Source of the DNA: Candidatus Omnitrophota bacterium
Lineage (GTDB): Bacteria > Omnitrophota > Omnitrophia > Omnitrophales > Danuiimicrobiaceae
Length of the DNA stretch: 16,661 nt
Direction: 5' to 3'
Assembly: GCA_016206945.1 (NCBI GenBank)
Contig: JACQQP010000031.1
Span: 1 to 16,661 of the forward strand
Shown here: piece after piece, positions 1-7,821 of the stretch
Numbering within the stretch: position 1 is the stretch's first letter
Layout of the letters: the number at the start of each line of letters is the position of its first letter
Made by a program: the position numbers and the translations under genes
Notes under the pieces: generated by a model
Databases searched by the model: none
What the model was told of the DNA's origin: nothing
Seen by the model: the letters and a program-made list of their open reading frames with translations, nothing else

Positions 1-11
1 CCGTTCTTTTT

Positions 12-53
12 TACTCTGTTCTCTGTACTCTGTTTTCTGTACTCTGTTTCCAG
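12..53 (+). repeat. Three tandem 14-base pyrimidine-rich repeats before trpB
   Basis: Three head-to-tail units of 14 bases lie at 12-25, 26-39 and 40-53. All begin TACTCTGTT; units one and two differ at one base and unit three diverges in its last bases. The array is pyrimidine-rich on the + strand and its last unit runs into the Shine-Dalgarno sequence of trpB. It could be a slippage-prone microsatellite in the leader or intergenic space, or a binding site for a protein or RNA. Whether it extends upstream of the window cannot be seen. Confidence 0.8.
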
Positions 54-60
54 AGGTGAT
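53..60 (+). promoter_or_regulatory. Strong ribosome binding site of trpB
   Basis: GAGGTGAT is complementary over eight bases to the usual 3' end of 16S rRNA. The GAGG core is seven bases before the ATG at 64, which fixes the trpB start. It is one of the best Shine-Dalgarno matches in the window; several other genes here have weak or no such site. Confidence 0.75.
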
Positions 61-63
61 GGG

Positions 64-1287
64 ATGAAATCCATACGGCAGGTTCGTCGGTGGAAAGGAA
101 AGCCTGATTCGGCGGGACACTTCGGCATTTTCGGAGGGCGATTTGTTCCTGAAACGTTGATCGAAGCGCTTGATCAGCTGGCGAAAGCTTATCAGTCTCT
201 GAAACGGGACCGAAGATTTCAGAAAGAACTTGAACATTATCTGGTGACCTACGTGGGCCGGCCCACACCTCTTTATGAAGCGCGAAATTTGAGTCATGCG
301 CTGAAACGCGATCTGAGGGTTTTTTTAAAGCGCGAGGATTTGTGTCATACGGGCGCTCATAAAATCAATAATACAATAGGGCAAGCCCTTTTGGCCCGTT
401 ATCTTGGAAAGAAGCGAATCATTGCTGAAACAGGTGCGGGTCAACATGGTGTCGCGGCGGCGACGGCAGCGCGACTCTTCAATCTTTCCTGCGATGTGTA
501 CATGGGCGAGGAGGATATTAGGCGTCAGAGCCTTAATGTCTATAAGATGAATTTGTTAGGGGCGCAGGTCATTCCCGTTTTTTCGGGTTCTAAAACGCTC
601 AAAGATGCAACCAATGAAGCCATTAGAGATTGGGTGACCAATGTCGAAACGACTCATTACCTTCTAGGCTCTGTTGTGGGACCACATCCCTATCCAATGA
701 TCGTGCGGGATTTCCAGTCGATTATTGGCCGCGAAACGAAGCAACAATTGAGGCGGTCGACGCAAGGATTGCCCGACGCCTTATTGGCCTGCGTCGGTGG
801 AGGAAGTAATGCGATTGGATTTTTCCACCCTTTTTTGGATGAGCGAGTCAAATTGATTGGGATAGAAGCCGCAGGAAAGGGGCTCAATAGCAAACAGCAT
901 GCTGCTTCTCTTAGAAAAGGGACGATTGGTGTTTTGCATGGAATGAAAAGTTTCGTGTTACAGGACCGGAATGGACAAATTCAGTTGGCTCATTCGATTT
1001 CGGCGGGACTTGATTATCCATCGGTGGGTCCTGAGCACGCGTTTTTAAAAGAAACAGGTCGCGTGCGGTATGAAGTAGCCAGCGACCAAGATGCACTTTT
1101 TGGATTCCACATGCTCACACTTCTTGAAGGCATCATGCCAGCCTTGGAGCCAGCTCATGCCATCGGCTATTTGATCAAGCGGGCGCGCAATTTTTCGCGA
1201 GGCTCTAAAATTGTTGTTTGTCTCTCGGGCCGTGGTGATAAGGACCTTGACGTCGTTCGCCAATTCAAGATTCAGTCGCCACGCTAA
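64..1287 (+). CDS. trpB: Tryptophan synthase beta chain
   Basis: This PLP enzyme condenses indole, channelled from TrpA, with L-serine to give L-tryptophan in the cytoplasm. The 407 residues match the usual TrpB length. Visible hallmarks are the N-terminal GGRFVPETL segment (about 24-32), the PLP lysine K100 in HTGAHKINN, the catalytic glutamate E122 in AETGAGQHG, the phosphate-binding loop GGGSNA (244-249), the GLDYPSVGPEH stretch that closes over substrate, and S388 in CLSGRGDKD near the PLP ring nitrogen. It is the TrpA-dependent TrpB1 type, consistent with trpA directly downstream. The ATG at 64 has a strong ribosome binding site. The stop codon shares one base with the trpA start (TAATG), indicating translational coupling. 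Earlier trp genes may lie before the window. Confidence 0.97.
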   Translation: MKSIRQVRRWKGKPDSAGHFGIFGGRFVPETLIEALDQLAKAYQSLKRDRRFQKELEHYLVTYVGRPTPLYEARNLSHALKRDLRVFLKREDLCHTGAHKINNTIGQALLARYLGKKRIIAETGAGQHGVAAATAARLFNLSCDVYMGEEDIRRQSLNVYKMNLLGAQVIPVFSGSKTLKDATNEAIRDWVTNVETTHYLLGSVVGPHPYPMIVRDFQSIIGRETKQQLRRSTQGLPDALLACVGGGSNAIGFFHPFLDERVKLIGIEAAGKGLNSKQHAASLRKGTIGVLHGMKSFVLQDRNGQIQLAHSISAGLDYPSVGPEHAFLKETGRVRYEVASDQDALFGFHMLTLLEGIMPALEPAHAIGYLIKRARNFSRGSKIVVCLSGRGDKDLDVVRQFKIQSPR

Positions 1288-2090
1288 TGGGCATGAAAAA
1301 TCGCTTGACACAAAAAATGAGAGAGGCGGAAGAAAGCAATTCAAAACTTTTCTGTGCTTATGTGACGCTTGGGTTTCCAAAACTTTCGGCCACAGAGGCG
1401 CTGATTCCGGCTCTGGAACGGGCCGGAACTGATATTATTGAATTGGGTTTTCCATTTTCCGACCCTTTGGCAGACGGCCCAACGATTCAATATGCTTCGG
1501 AGCAATCCATCAAGCAGCACGTCACGCTTAAAGATGCTTTCAGCTTGCTTCGAAAGTTGAGAAGAAAAGGGCTTAAAATCCCCGTCCTTTTTTTCTCTTA
1601 TTTTAATCCCATCATGCATTATGGCGTGAGTCGTGCGATTCGCCAGTTGCATCAGAGCGGTTTTGACGGCTTAATTGTTCCTGATCTGCCGCTTGAAGAA
1701 GGAAGAATGTGGGAATCTTGGTTTCGGCGCTTCGATCTCTCCGTGGTGTACTTGATTGCGCCGACCACGCGAACAAGCCGCATGGCGGAAATTGCGAGAC
1801 GTTCGAATGGTTTTGTCTATTATGTTTCGCTTCGTGGCGTCACAGGAGCACGAACCTCCGTTCCGTCTGATTTGCTTCGGAACGTGAAAGCCATTCGCAA
1901 AGTAACCGAAAAACCGATTCTGGTTGGATTTGGCATATCGAATAAAGTCCAGGCGAAGCGGATCGGCCGCGTTGCCGACGGGATCATTGTCGGGAGTGCC
2001 ATCGTGGAGCGTCTACGAAAAGGAAGAAAAGCCGTTAAGTCGGTAGCTGCCTTTGCTTCCGGCCTGATTCGATCCCTGAAGCAGACCTAA
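1287..2090 (+). CDS. trpA: Tryptophan synthase alpha chain
   Basis: This TIM-barrel subunit cleaves indole-3-glycerol phosphate to indole and glyceraldehyde-3-phosphate and passes indole to TrpB. Its 267 residues are the normal length. The active-site acids are visible as E52 (IIELGFPFSDP) and D63 (LADGPTIQ), equivalent to E49 and D60 of the Salmonella enzyme. The mobile loop SLRGVTGART and the phosphate-binding VGFGIS and IIVGSAIV segments are also present. Translation probably starts at the ATG overlapping the trpB stop by one base; an in-frame ATG two codons later (1293) is an alternative. The gene ends in another TAATG junction with the next gene, so trpB, trpA and ruvX are coupled. Confidence 0.97.
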   Translation: MGMKNRLTQKMREAEESNSKLFCAYVTLGFPKLSATEALIPALERAGTDIIELGFPFSDPLADGPTIQYASEQSIKQHVTLKDAFSLLRKLRRKGLKIPVLFFSYFNPIMHYGVSRAIRQLHQSGFDGLIVPDLPLEEGRMWESWFRRFDLSVVYLIAPTTRTSRMAEIARRSNGFVYYVSLRGVTGARTSVPSDLLRNVKAIRKVTEKPILVGFGISNKVQAKRIGRVADGIIVGSAIVERLRKGRKAVKSVAAFASGLIRSLKQT

Positions 2091-2524
2091 TGGTTTTTTT
2101 AGGCCTTGACACGGGGGAAAAGAGAATTGGCGTCGCGCGAAGTGATGAGCTTAACCTGATGGCGCATCCCGTTGGATTTATCGAGCGAGTCAGTGATGAG
2201 CAAGTGGTGCGCGAGATTTCGAAGTTCGCCAGTGAGTTTCAAGTTGGAAAAATCGTCGTGGGACTGCCAAGAACCATGAAAGGAGAAGTGGGAAAAGCGG
2301 CTGAGGAAGTGTTGGCATTTGTCGAATGGCTCCGCGGAAAAGTGTCGCTCCCAATTGTGACTTGGGATGAGCGGCTGACGACCGCTCAAGCAGAACGCGC
2401 TATGATCGAGCAGGACATGAGTCGTGCCAGGCGTAGAGTGAAGAGAGACGCCATGGCCGCTGAGATTATGCTCCAGAGTTATCTTGATTTTTCAAAAGGG
2501 AGGGAAAAGAACAAGGATGTATGA
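2090..2524 (+). CDS. ruvX: RuvX/YqgF-family Holliday junction resolvase or pre-16S rRNA nuclease
   Basis: This 144-residue RNase H-fold protein has the full YqgF signature: GLDTGEKRIGVARSD at the N-terminus (acid D7), VVGLPRTMKGEVGKAAEEV in the middle, DERLTT (E94) and a C-terminal R-x-x-K-x-D-x-x-AA motif (D120, AAEIMLQSYL). The family is described both as a putative Holliday junction resolvase and as the nuclease finishing the 5' end of 16S rRNA; sequence alone does not decide between them. The start overlaps the trpA stop by one base (TAATG) with no independent Shine-Dalgarno, so it probably relies on coupling. Its last eight bases overlap the M16 peptidase gene. Placement after trpA is not a common arrangement as far as I know. 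Confidence 0.93.
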   Translation: MVFLGLDTGEKRIGVARSDELNLMAHPVGFIERVSDEQVVREISKFASEFQVGKIVVGLPRTMKGEVGKAAEEVLAFVEWLRGKVSLPIVTWDERLTTAQAERAMIEQDMSRARRRVKRDAMAAEIMLQSYLDFSKGREKNKDV

Positions 2525-3794
2525 ACAATCGGTATTGGATAACGGCCTTCGGATCGTCAGCCATCGCATAGGAGGGCGCGAATCCATCGGCCTTGCCGTT
2601 TGGATTCGAGTCGGCGGCCGATATGAGAAAAAAAGCTTGTGCGGGATTTCCCACTTTGTGGAGCACATGCTGTTTAAGGGTACCAAAGAGCGTTCCACCA
2701 AACAGATCAAGGAAGCGGTGGAGGGTGTAGGCGGAATGCTCAATGCGTTTACGGGTGAAGAAAGCACGTGTTATTTCGTCAAGATTCCAAAACCTCATCT
2801 GAAAACTGCTTTCCATGTTTTGCAGGATATGGTGAACCATGCGGTCTTAGACACAAAAGAGTTTGAGAAAGAGCGGACCGTAATTTTAGAGGAAATCAAA
2901 ATGTACTTAGATCTTCCGTCTCAATATGTTCACGAGATCATGAGCGGTCTTCTTTGGCCGGTTCAACCTTTGGGGTGGCCCATTGCAGGCACCATTGAAT
3001 CGGTTTCAAACCTGAGACGGATCGATCTTTACAAGCATGTTCAATGTCACTACCACCCAAAGAACATTTTGGTTACCGTCTGTGGTGAAGTAGAGCACGA
3101 AAGGATAAAAGCACTTGCAGAAGAGTACTTCAACGGGAGAAGCAATAAGACCATTTCGAAGTTTTCTAGAGCCAGAGTCTCATCAAATTCTAGACATGAG
3201 CGATTTCATTTTTTGGATAAAAAGACGGAACAGACTCATTTTGTGATTGGTTTTCACGGACTTTCGCGAAACGATCCTGATCGATATCGCTTGGCTCTTC
3301 TCAACATTGTTTTGGGCGGGAATATGAGCAGCCGCCTTTTTGAAGAGGTGAGAGAACAGCGCGGCTTGGCTTATGAAATCAAATCCGGACTTAATTTTTT
3401 CGAGGATACGGGTTCCGTTGAAGTTTCGGCCGGCGTGGAACCCAAGAAAGCAGCTTTGGCTATTCGAGTAATTATGCGGGAACTGAAGCGCCTGAAGCAA
3501 AAAACGGTTACGAAGGATGAACTCAGGCGGGCCAAGGATTATTTTTTGGGTCAACTTATGCTCGGCCTCGAGGACACATTAGATCACGCGTTGTGGTATG
3601 GAGAGCATATTCTTTACGGCGGCAAGTTACCCGATGTCGCCGATATTGAGCGTCATATCGAAGAAGTAACTGAGAAAGACTTACAGAGTTTGGCAAAGCG
3701 GTTTTTTAAAACTTCCGCAATTCATCTTGCCTTGATTGGTCCCCTGGATTCCAAATTTGAGGCCAAAGTTAGGTCTGAGTGTGTATGCCCGTGA
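2517..3794 (+). CDS. M16-family zinc metallopeptidase (insulinase/processing-peptidase type)
   Basis: The 425 residues match the short bacterial M16B peptidases with one catalytic and one inactive half. The inverted zinc motif HFVEH (H46, E49, H50) is followed after 76 residues by E126 in RTVILEEI, the expected third ligand. The C-terminal half carries the usual SRLFEEVREQRGLAYEI segment, whose R-Y pair helps bind substrate. There is no signal peptide or membrane segment, so it is probably cytoplasmic. A TTG at 2484 would lengthen the frame, but the ATG at 2517 is preferred: the conserved family start (VLDNGLRIVSHR) follows it at once and AAGGGAGGG lies upstream. The start overlaps ruvX by eight bases and the end overlaps rpe. 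The substrate cannot be inferred. Confidence 0.93.
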   Translation: MYEQSVLDNGLRIVSHRIGGRESIGLAVWIRVGGRYEKKSLCGISHFVEHMLFKGTKERSTKQIKEAVEGVGGMLNAFTGEESTCYFVKIPKPHLKTAFHVLQDMVNHAVLDTKEFEKERTVILEEIKMYLDLPSQYVHEIMSGLLWPVQPLGWPIAGTIESVSNLRRIDLYKHVQCHYHPKNILVTVCGEVEHERIKALAEEYFNGRSNKTISKFSRARVSSNSRHERFHFLDKKTEQTHFVIGFHGLSRNDPDRYRLALLNIVLGGNMSSRLFEEVREQRGLAYEIKSGLNFFEDTGSVEVSAGVEPKKAALAIRVIMRELKRLKQKTVTKDELRRAKDYFLGQLMLGLEDTLDHALWYGEHILYGGKLPDVADIERHIEEVTEKDLQSLAKRFFKTSAIHLALIGPLDSKFEAKVRSECVCP

Positions 3795-4441
3795 GCACAA
3801 AACAGAAGTTGATTGCTCCGAGCATTTTGTCGGCCGATTTCAGCCGCCTGGCTGAGGAGATTTCCGAGGTGGATCAAGCGGGTTGTGACTGGATCCACAT
3901 TGATGTGATGGACGGGCATTTTGTTCCCAATCTCACCCTTGGCCCACCCGTGATTCAGTGGATTCGGAAGGCGACGCGCCTGCCGCTGGATGTGCATTTG
4001 ATGATTGAGGAACCCATTCGGCATTTGGAAGCTTTTCGGGAAGCCGGCGCCGATTGGATCACGGTTCACGTGGAAGCCTCGAAGGACGTATCTGCGACTT
4101 TAAAAAAAATACGCCACCTGGGTGCAAAACCCGGCCTTTCCTTAAGGCCGAAAACTTCTGTGTCGATTGTAGAGCCCTATCTTGGATTGGTGGATTTGGT
4201 TTTGGTGATGACGGTGGAACCTGGATTTGGCGGTCAGGAGTTTATGCCTGAAATGCTTGAAAAAGTAGGGGCCCTGCGGCCACGCTTTTCAGGACTGATT
4301 TCGGTCGATGGTGGAATCAATTTGGAAACGGCTCAGAATGCGGCACAAAAGGGCGCCGATGTTTTTGTTGCAGGGTCCGCCATTTTTAAAGAAGCAAATC
4401 GTAAAGAAGTCATTCAAAAATTGCGCCGTTCCGTTTCGTGA
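3785..4441 (+). CDS. rpe: Ribulose-phosphate 3-epimerase
   Basis: The enzyme interconverts D-ribulose 5-phosphate and D-xylulose 5-phosphate in the pentose phosphate pathway. All family blocks of this TIM barrel are present in order: IAPSILSADF, HIDVMDGHFVPNLTLGP with a metal/acid Asp, DVHLMIEEP, VMTVEPGFGGQ, ISVDGGIN with the second catalytic Asp, and FVAGSAIF for phosphate binding. Length from this start is 218 residues, typical for the family. The start is ambiguous: GTG at 3779, ATG at 3785 and GTG at 3791 (whose GTGA overlaps the preceding stop) are all in frame. I chose the ATG for codon type and its distance from an AGG at 3771-3773. The overlap with the peptidase gene implies co-transcription. 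lepA follows after nine bases. Confidence 0.95.
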   Translation: MPVSTKQKLIAPSILSADFSRLAEEISEVDQAGCDWIHIDVMDGHFVPNLTLGPPVIQWIRKATRLPLDVHLMIEEPIRHLEAFREAGADWITVHVEASKDVSATLKKIRHLGAKPGLSLRPKTSVSIVEPYLGLVDLVLVMTVEPGFGGQEFMPEMLEKVGALRPRFSGLISVDGGINLETAQNAAQKGADVFVAGSAIFKEANRKEVIQKLRRSVS

Positions 4442-4450
4442 TACTCTCCT

Positions 4451-6232
4451 ATGGATTTGAATCAGCTTCGAAATTTTTCGATCATTGCACATATTGATCA
4501 CGGGAAATCGACCCTTGCTGATCGATTTTTATTGGAAACGGGCGCCATTTCTCAACGTGAGTTCCACGACCAATTTTTAGACGACATGGAGCTTGAACGC
4601 GAGCGTGGGATCACGATTAAGGCGCGCGCCGTCAGAATCCGTTATCGGGATTACTTTCTTAATTTGATCGATACACCTGGCCACGTGGATTTTACTTACG
4701 AAGTGTCTAAAAGTTTGTCCGCGTGCGAAGGGGTCTTGCTTTTGGTAGATGCGGCTCAGGGCGTGGAAGCGCAAACGGTCACCAATTATTATCTTGCGCG
4801 AGAGCGGCATCTTAAGACGATTCCTATCATTACCAAAATTGATCTTGCCAATGCGGACGTCCCGCACGTGCGTCATGAAATTGCTCAGATGCTTCAGATT
4901 AAGGAGGAGGAAATCCTTACGGTCAGTGCGAAACGGGGGGAAGGGATTACCACAATTCTGGATACCATTATTGAACGGGTTCCACCGCCAAAAGGAGATT
5001 TGAAAGCACCTCTTAAAGCATTGATTTTTGATTCGCGCTACGACTCGTATAAAGGAGTGATCACGTACGTTCGTGTTGTGGAAGGAAGGGTTCGGCATGG
5101 TGAGAAAGTTCGGCTTATACAGGCGGATCACATTTATGAGGTCATGGAATTGGGAGTCTTTACGCCGCATGAGAAGTCTGTTTCTGAGTTGGCGGTCGGT
5201 GAAGTGGGGTATTTGACGGCCAATATTAAAGATGTCTCGCACGTTCACATTGGCGATACCGTGACAAATGCGGATCGGCCTGCTGAAAAACCACTGCCTG
5301 GTTATGAGCCTGTGAAGCCGATGGTGTTTTGTGGGCTATATCCCGTAAATGCGAAAGATTATTCTTCTTTGAGAGATGCGCTCGCGAAACTGAAGTTGAA
5401 CGACGCTTCTTTTGTTTATGAACCAGAAACTTCGGCTTCGCTCGGTTTTGGCTTTCGGGCAGGTTTTCTCGGTTTGTTGCACATGGATGTGATCCGCGAG
5501 CGATTAGAACGGGAATTTGATTTGGCTCTTTTGGTCACAGCACCAAACGTCGTTTATCGTGTTGTGGAAACAAATAAGTCCGTTATGTTTCTCGACAATC
5601 CAACCAACTTGCCGCCTCCAAATCATATCGCTTCGTTTGAGGAGCCTTATATTGACGCGCGGCTTTTAATTCCTGCTAGTTCACTTGGCGCGGTGATGAA
5701 GCTCTGTCAGGACCGCAGGGGAATTTATGTGAGCACCGAATATATCGATGCCAACCGAGCGATGCTCATTTATCAGATGCCCTTTGCTGAAATTGTACTT
5801 GATTTTTACGACAAGATAAAATCGCTTACGAGCGGTTACGGATCCCTCAATTACGAATTTATTGGATTTCAGCCGTCTGATCTTGTAAAAATGGACATTT
5901 TAATTAACGGACAGCCTGTTGATGCCCTCTCGCTTATTACTGTTCGCCAGAAGGCTTATCACCGAGGGCGGAGTTTGGTGGAGAAGTTAAAAGAAGTCAT
6001 CCCCAGACAACTCTTTGAGGTGGTGATTCAAGCCGCCATTGGTTCAAAAATTATCGCGCGTGATTCACTCAGGCCGCTCGGCAAGAATGTGACCGCCAAA
6101 TGTTATGGCGGTGACATTACGCGAAAGCGTAAACTGTGGGAAAAACAGAAGGCAGGGAAGAAAAGAATGAAGCGAATTGGAAAAATAGATCTTCCGCAGG
6201 AAGCATTTATGACCATTCTTGAGGTGGAATAA
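4451..6232 (+). CDS. lepA: Elongation factor 4 (LepA), ribosome-associated GTPase
   Basis: LepA is a conserved translational GTPase reported to back-translocate ribosomes and to aid translation or 30S maturation under stress. The 593 residues are near the usual 600. Visible elements are G1 AHIDHGKST (13-21), switch I with ERERGITIK (49-57), G3 DTPGH (74-78), G4 TKID (128-131), G5 SAKRGEG, and the diagnostic C-terminal domain with GKNVTAKCYGGDITRKRKL and a KRMKRIGKIDLPQEAF ending. G4 has Thr where most LepA proteins have Asn (NKID); T at this position is tolerated in other GTPases, so activity is not in doubt. No convincing Shine-Dalgarno precedes the ATG; nine bases separate it from rpe. It overlaps lepB by one base, the well-known lepA-lepB order. 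Confidence 0.98.
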   Translation: MDLNQLRNFSIIAHIDHGKSTLADRFLLETGAISQREFHDQFLDDMELERERGITIKARAVRIRYRDYFLNLIDTPGHVDFTYEVSKSLSACEGVLLLVDAAQGVEAQTVTNYYLARERHLKTIPIITKIDLANADVPHVRHEIAQMLQIKEEEILTVSAKRGEGITTILDTIIERVPPPKGDLKAPLKALIFDSRYDSYKGVITYVRVVEGRVRHGEKVRLIQADHIYEVMELGVFTPHEKSVSELAVGEVGYLTANIKDVSHVHIGDTVTNADRPAEKPLPGYEPVKPMVFCGLYPVNAKDYSSLRDALAKLKLNDASFVYEPETSASLGFGFRAGFLGLLHMDVIRERLEREFDLALLVTAPNVVYRVVETNKSVMFLDNPTNLPPPNHIASFEEPYIDARLLIPASSLGAVMKLCQDRRGIYVSTEYIDANRAMLIYQMPFAEIVLDFYDKIKSLTSGYGSLNYEFIGFQPSDLVKMDILINGQPVDALSLITVRQKAYHRGRSLVEKLKEVIPRQLFEVVIQAAIGSKIIARDSLRPLGKNVTAKCYGGDITRKRKLWEKQKAGKKRMKRIGKIDLPQEAFMTILEVE

Positions 6233-6876
6233 TGGAAACTTGGTTTATCGGATCATTAGTTTTATTGGCAGCAGTCATTTTGTTTCGCGATAAACTTTAT
6301 TCGGAGTGGCACGCGGCGCGTTCCGATTGGCGCGGATGGCTCAAACGGATGTGGAAGGAGTGGGGCGAACCTTTTCTCATCGCCGCCTTAATTGCGATTT
6401 TGATTCGAACGTTTATCCTTGGTCCTTATAAGATTCCGACCGGCTCAATGAGACCTACCTTGCTGGAAGGAGATCGGATTTTCGTCGATAAAATTACTTA
6501 TCGGTTCAGGCCCCCTCGGCGTGGCGAGATTGTGGTATTTAAGTATCCTGTTGAGCCCAAAAAAGACTTTGTGAAGCGACTCGTCGCTTTTGGCGGCGAG
6601 GAAATAGAAATTCGGGATGGTTCGGTCTTCGTTAATGGAGAGCGTTTGGATAACCTTCCTCAAATCGCAAGCCACTACTACTACAATCGAAGCGATTGGG
6701 CCTATGCTCAGGAGGGTCAGAAAATTAAAGTGCCACCTAGCACTTTTTTTGTTCTCGGTGACAATAGTGCCCAGTCGAGCGACAGTCGCAATTGGGGCTT
6801 TGTTCCCAAGGCCTATTTGATCGGCCGCGCGTTTCTGATTTGGTGGCCACTCGACCGAATCGGCATCGTTTTATAA
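6232..6876 (+). CDS. lepB: Signal peptidase I
   Basis: This inner-membrane serine protease removes signal peptides from exported proteins. It has 214 residues, with hydrophobic segments at about 5-18 and 46-63. The catalytic serine S72 is in the box-B motif KIPTGSMRPTL, the catalytic lysine K115 is in DFVKRLVAFGG, and box E reads GDNSAQSSDSRNWG. The catalytic domain is expected on the outer side of the membrane. The start overlaps the lepA stop (TAATG). A GEP-x-L segment before the second membrane helix precedes the Ser motif as in other compact bacterial LepB proteins. It appears to be the last gene of the trpB-lepB cluster: 175 non-coding bases follow. Confidence 0.96.
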   Translation: METWFIGSLVLLAAVILFRDKLYSEWHAARSDWRGWLKRMWKEWGEPFLIAALIAILIRTFILGPYKIPTGSMRPTLLEGDRIFVDKITYRFRPPRRGEIVVFKYPVEPKKDFVKRLVAFGGEEIEIRDGSVFVNGERLDNLPQIASHYYYNRSDWAYAQEGQKIKVPPSTFFVLGDNSAQSSDSRNWGFVPKAYLIGRAFLIWWPLDRIGIVL

Positions 6877-7051
6877 TTCAACTCTCACTTTGACCTTGCT
6901 TCTAGGGAAGTGAGCCTGTCAAACTGGTTCGTCCCCCTTCCGGTCCTTTTCAATAAAATGTTCCTTAATTCAAAAAATTTCCTGCCGCGGGCTCAATTTT
7001 TTTAAATCCTTGCCGTTTTATATTACAAAGGCGTTTCTATGAGGCAAGATT
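6877..7051. other. Intergenic region between lepB and the first SPOR gene
   Basis: These 175 bases hold no recognisable gene. A weak hairpin (CTTC-TAGG-GAAG with flanking wobbles, about 6896-6914) has no U-run, so I do not call a terminator. The second half is AT-rich, with a T-run near 6996-7003 and TATATT at 7019-7024, but no -35 box sits at proper spacing. A promoter for the SPOR gene is expected here but not demonstrable. GAGG at 7041-7044 is the ribosome binding site of the next gene. Confidence 0.5.
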
Positions 7052-7735
7052 ATGGTACAAGGTGAATTATTTCGCGAAGACAACTCCTCTTATATCAATA
7101 ATTTCGAACCCAAATCCAAAGGATCCTTCTTAGGTCGCCATCAGGTAACCCTTACACTTGACAAAGGGCTCTTGGTTCTTTTGGGACTCACGGTGGTCTT
7201 TGTTTTAACTTATTCCTTTGGCGTAGAGAGGGGAAAACGAGCGGTTGAAGAGCAATGGACGTCGTTTTTTCCGGCCCATACGGAGTCGTTTCGACCTACG
7301 GATCAGGGCGCTCCTCCTCAAAGTTTAGTAGGGAGTCTCGAAGAAACCGTTTTGAAGATTAATCCAGAGGATACTGCTGGCACTGCTGCCGAATCAGGCA
7401 GTAAACCAGAACCCCAGAATGATCACCTCGTTCCAGCTCCCGTGGAAGTACCAGTTTCCTTGTCGGTGGCCTCTGGGGTAGCCAAGGAAGGTACGTATAC
7501 GGTCCAATTAGTAACCTATAAGGACGAACAACTTGCAACTCGCGAGGTCGATCGTCTGAAGGCGAAAGGCCATAGGGGGTTTGTTATTCCAAGCGGGCCT
7601 TTTTACCAGGTATGTGCTGATTATTTCGAAAACCTTTCTAAGGCTCGGGGTCCGCTCAAGAAATTTCAGGCAAGCGGTCGCTATCCAGATGCCTTTGTGA
7701 GGCCTGTTATCCGAACTTCGGGGACGCCCTCCTAA
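7052..7735 (+). CDS. Membrane-anchored SPOR-domain protein
   Basis: The 227 residues comprise a short cytoplasmic N-terminus, one transmembrane helix at about 38-57, a low-complexity Pro/Glu-rich linker (about 65-143) and a C-terminal SPOR domain at about 147-219. The SPOR domain begins GTYTVQLVTYKDEQLA, continues with an alpha-helix (TREVDRLKAKG) and ends in YPDAFVRPV. SPOR domains bind glycan strands lacking stem peptides, usually at division septa, so the expected topology is type II with the domain outside the inner membrane. The linker is long enough to reach the cell wall. GAGG seven bases upstream supports the ATG at 7052. Its exact role is not recognisable; FtsN-like or other septal functions are possible. 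A second protein of the same plan is encoded at 8680-9405. Confidence 0.85.
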   Translation: MVQGELFREDNSSYINNFEPKSKGSFLGRHQVTLTLDKGLLVLLGLTVVFVLTYSFGVERGKRAVEEQWTSFFPAHTESFRPTDQGAPPQSLVGSLEETVLKINPEDTAGTAAESGSKPEPQNDHLVPAPVEVPVSLSVASGVAKEGTYTVQLVTYKDEQLATREVDRLKAKGHRGFVIPSGPFYQVCADYFENLSKARGPLKKFQASGRYPDAFVRPVIRTSGTPS

Positions 7736-7765
7736 GCCGAATCCTTACATTTCCTAAGTTTTTCG

Positions 7766-7794
7766 TAGTCAATCAACCACAAGATAGGTATAAT
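7766..7794 (+). promoter_or_regulatory. Sigma-70-type promoter of the small basic protein gene
   Basis: A perfect -10 box TATAAT lies at 7789-7794, with TAGTCA (four of six matches to TTGACA) at 7766-7771 and a 17-base spacer. Transcription would start near 7801, giving a leader of about 20 bases that contains the AAGGA ribosome binding site at 7807-7811. No other gene start lies nearby. It probably drives the run of closely spaced genes from 7822 to 10547. Confidence 0.6.
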
Positions 7795-7821
7795 ATTGTC
7801 CCCTGAAAGGAAGACCGGCTC

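Noticed and set aside
2484..2516. TTG-start extension of the M16 peptidase gene
   Set aside because: The extra 11 residues resemble no family start and overlap ruvX by 41 bases; the ATG at 2517 with AAGGGAGGG upstream is better.
4577..5248. Long open frame of 223 codons on the minus strand inside lepA
   Set aside because: It lies wholly within a well-conserved LepA coding region, and its translation is rich in Arg, Phe, Ile and Asn with no recognisable motif; it is an antisense shadow.
6896..6914. Hairpin after lepB considered as a terminator
   Set aside because: The stem needs two wobble pairs and no T-run follows.
7000..7024. TATATT region considered as a promoter for the first SPOR gene
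   Set aside because: No -35-like hexamer at 16-18 bases; the T-rich context gives matches by chance.
7747..7765. CTTA/TAAG followed by T residues after the first SPOR gene, considered as a terminator
   Set aside because: A four-base AT-rich stem is too weak.
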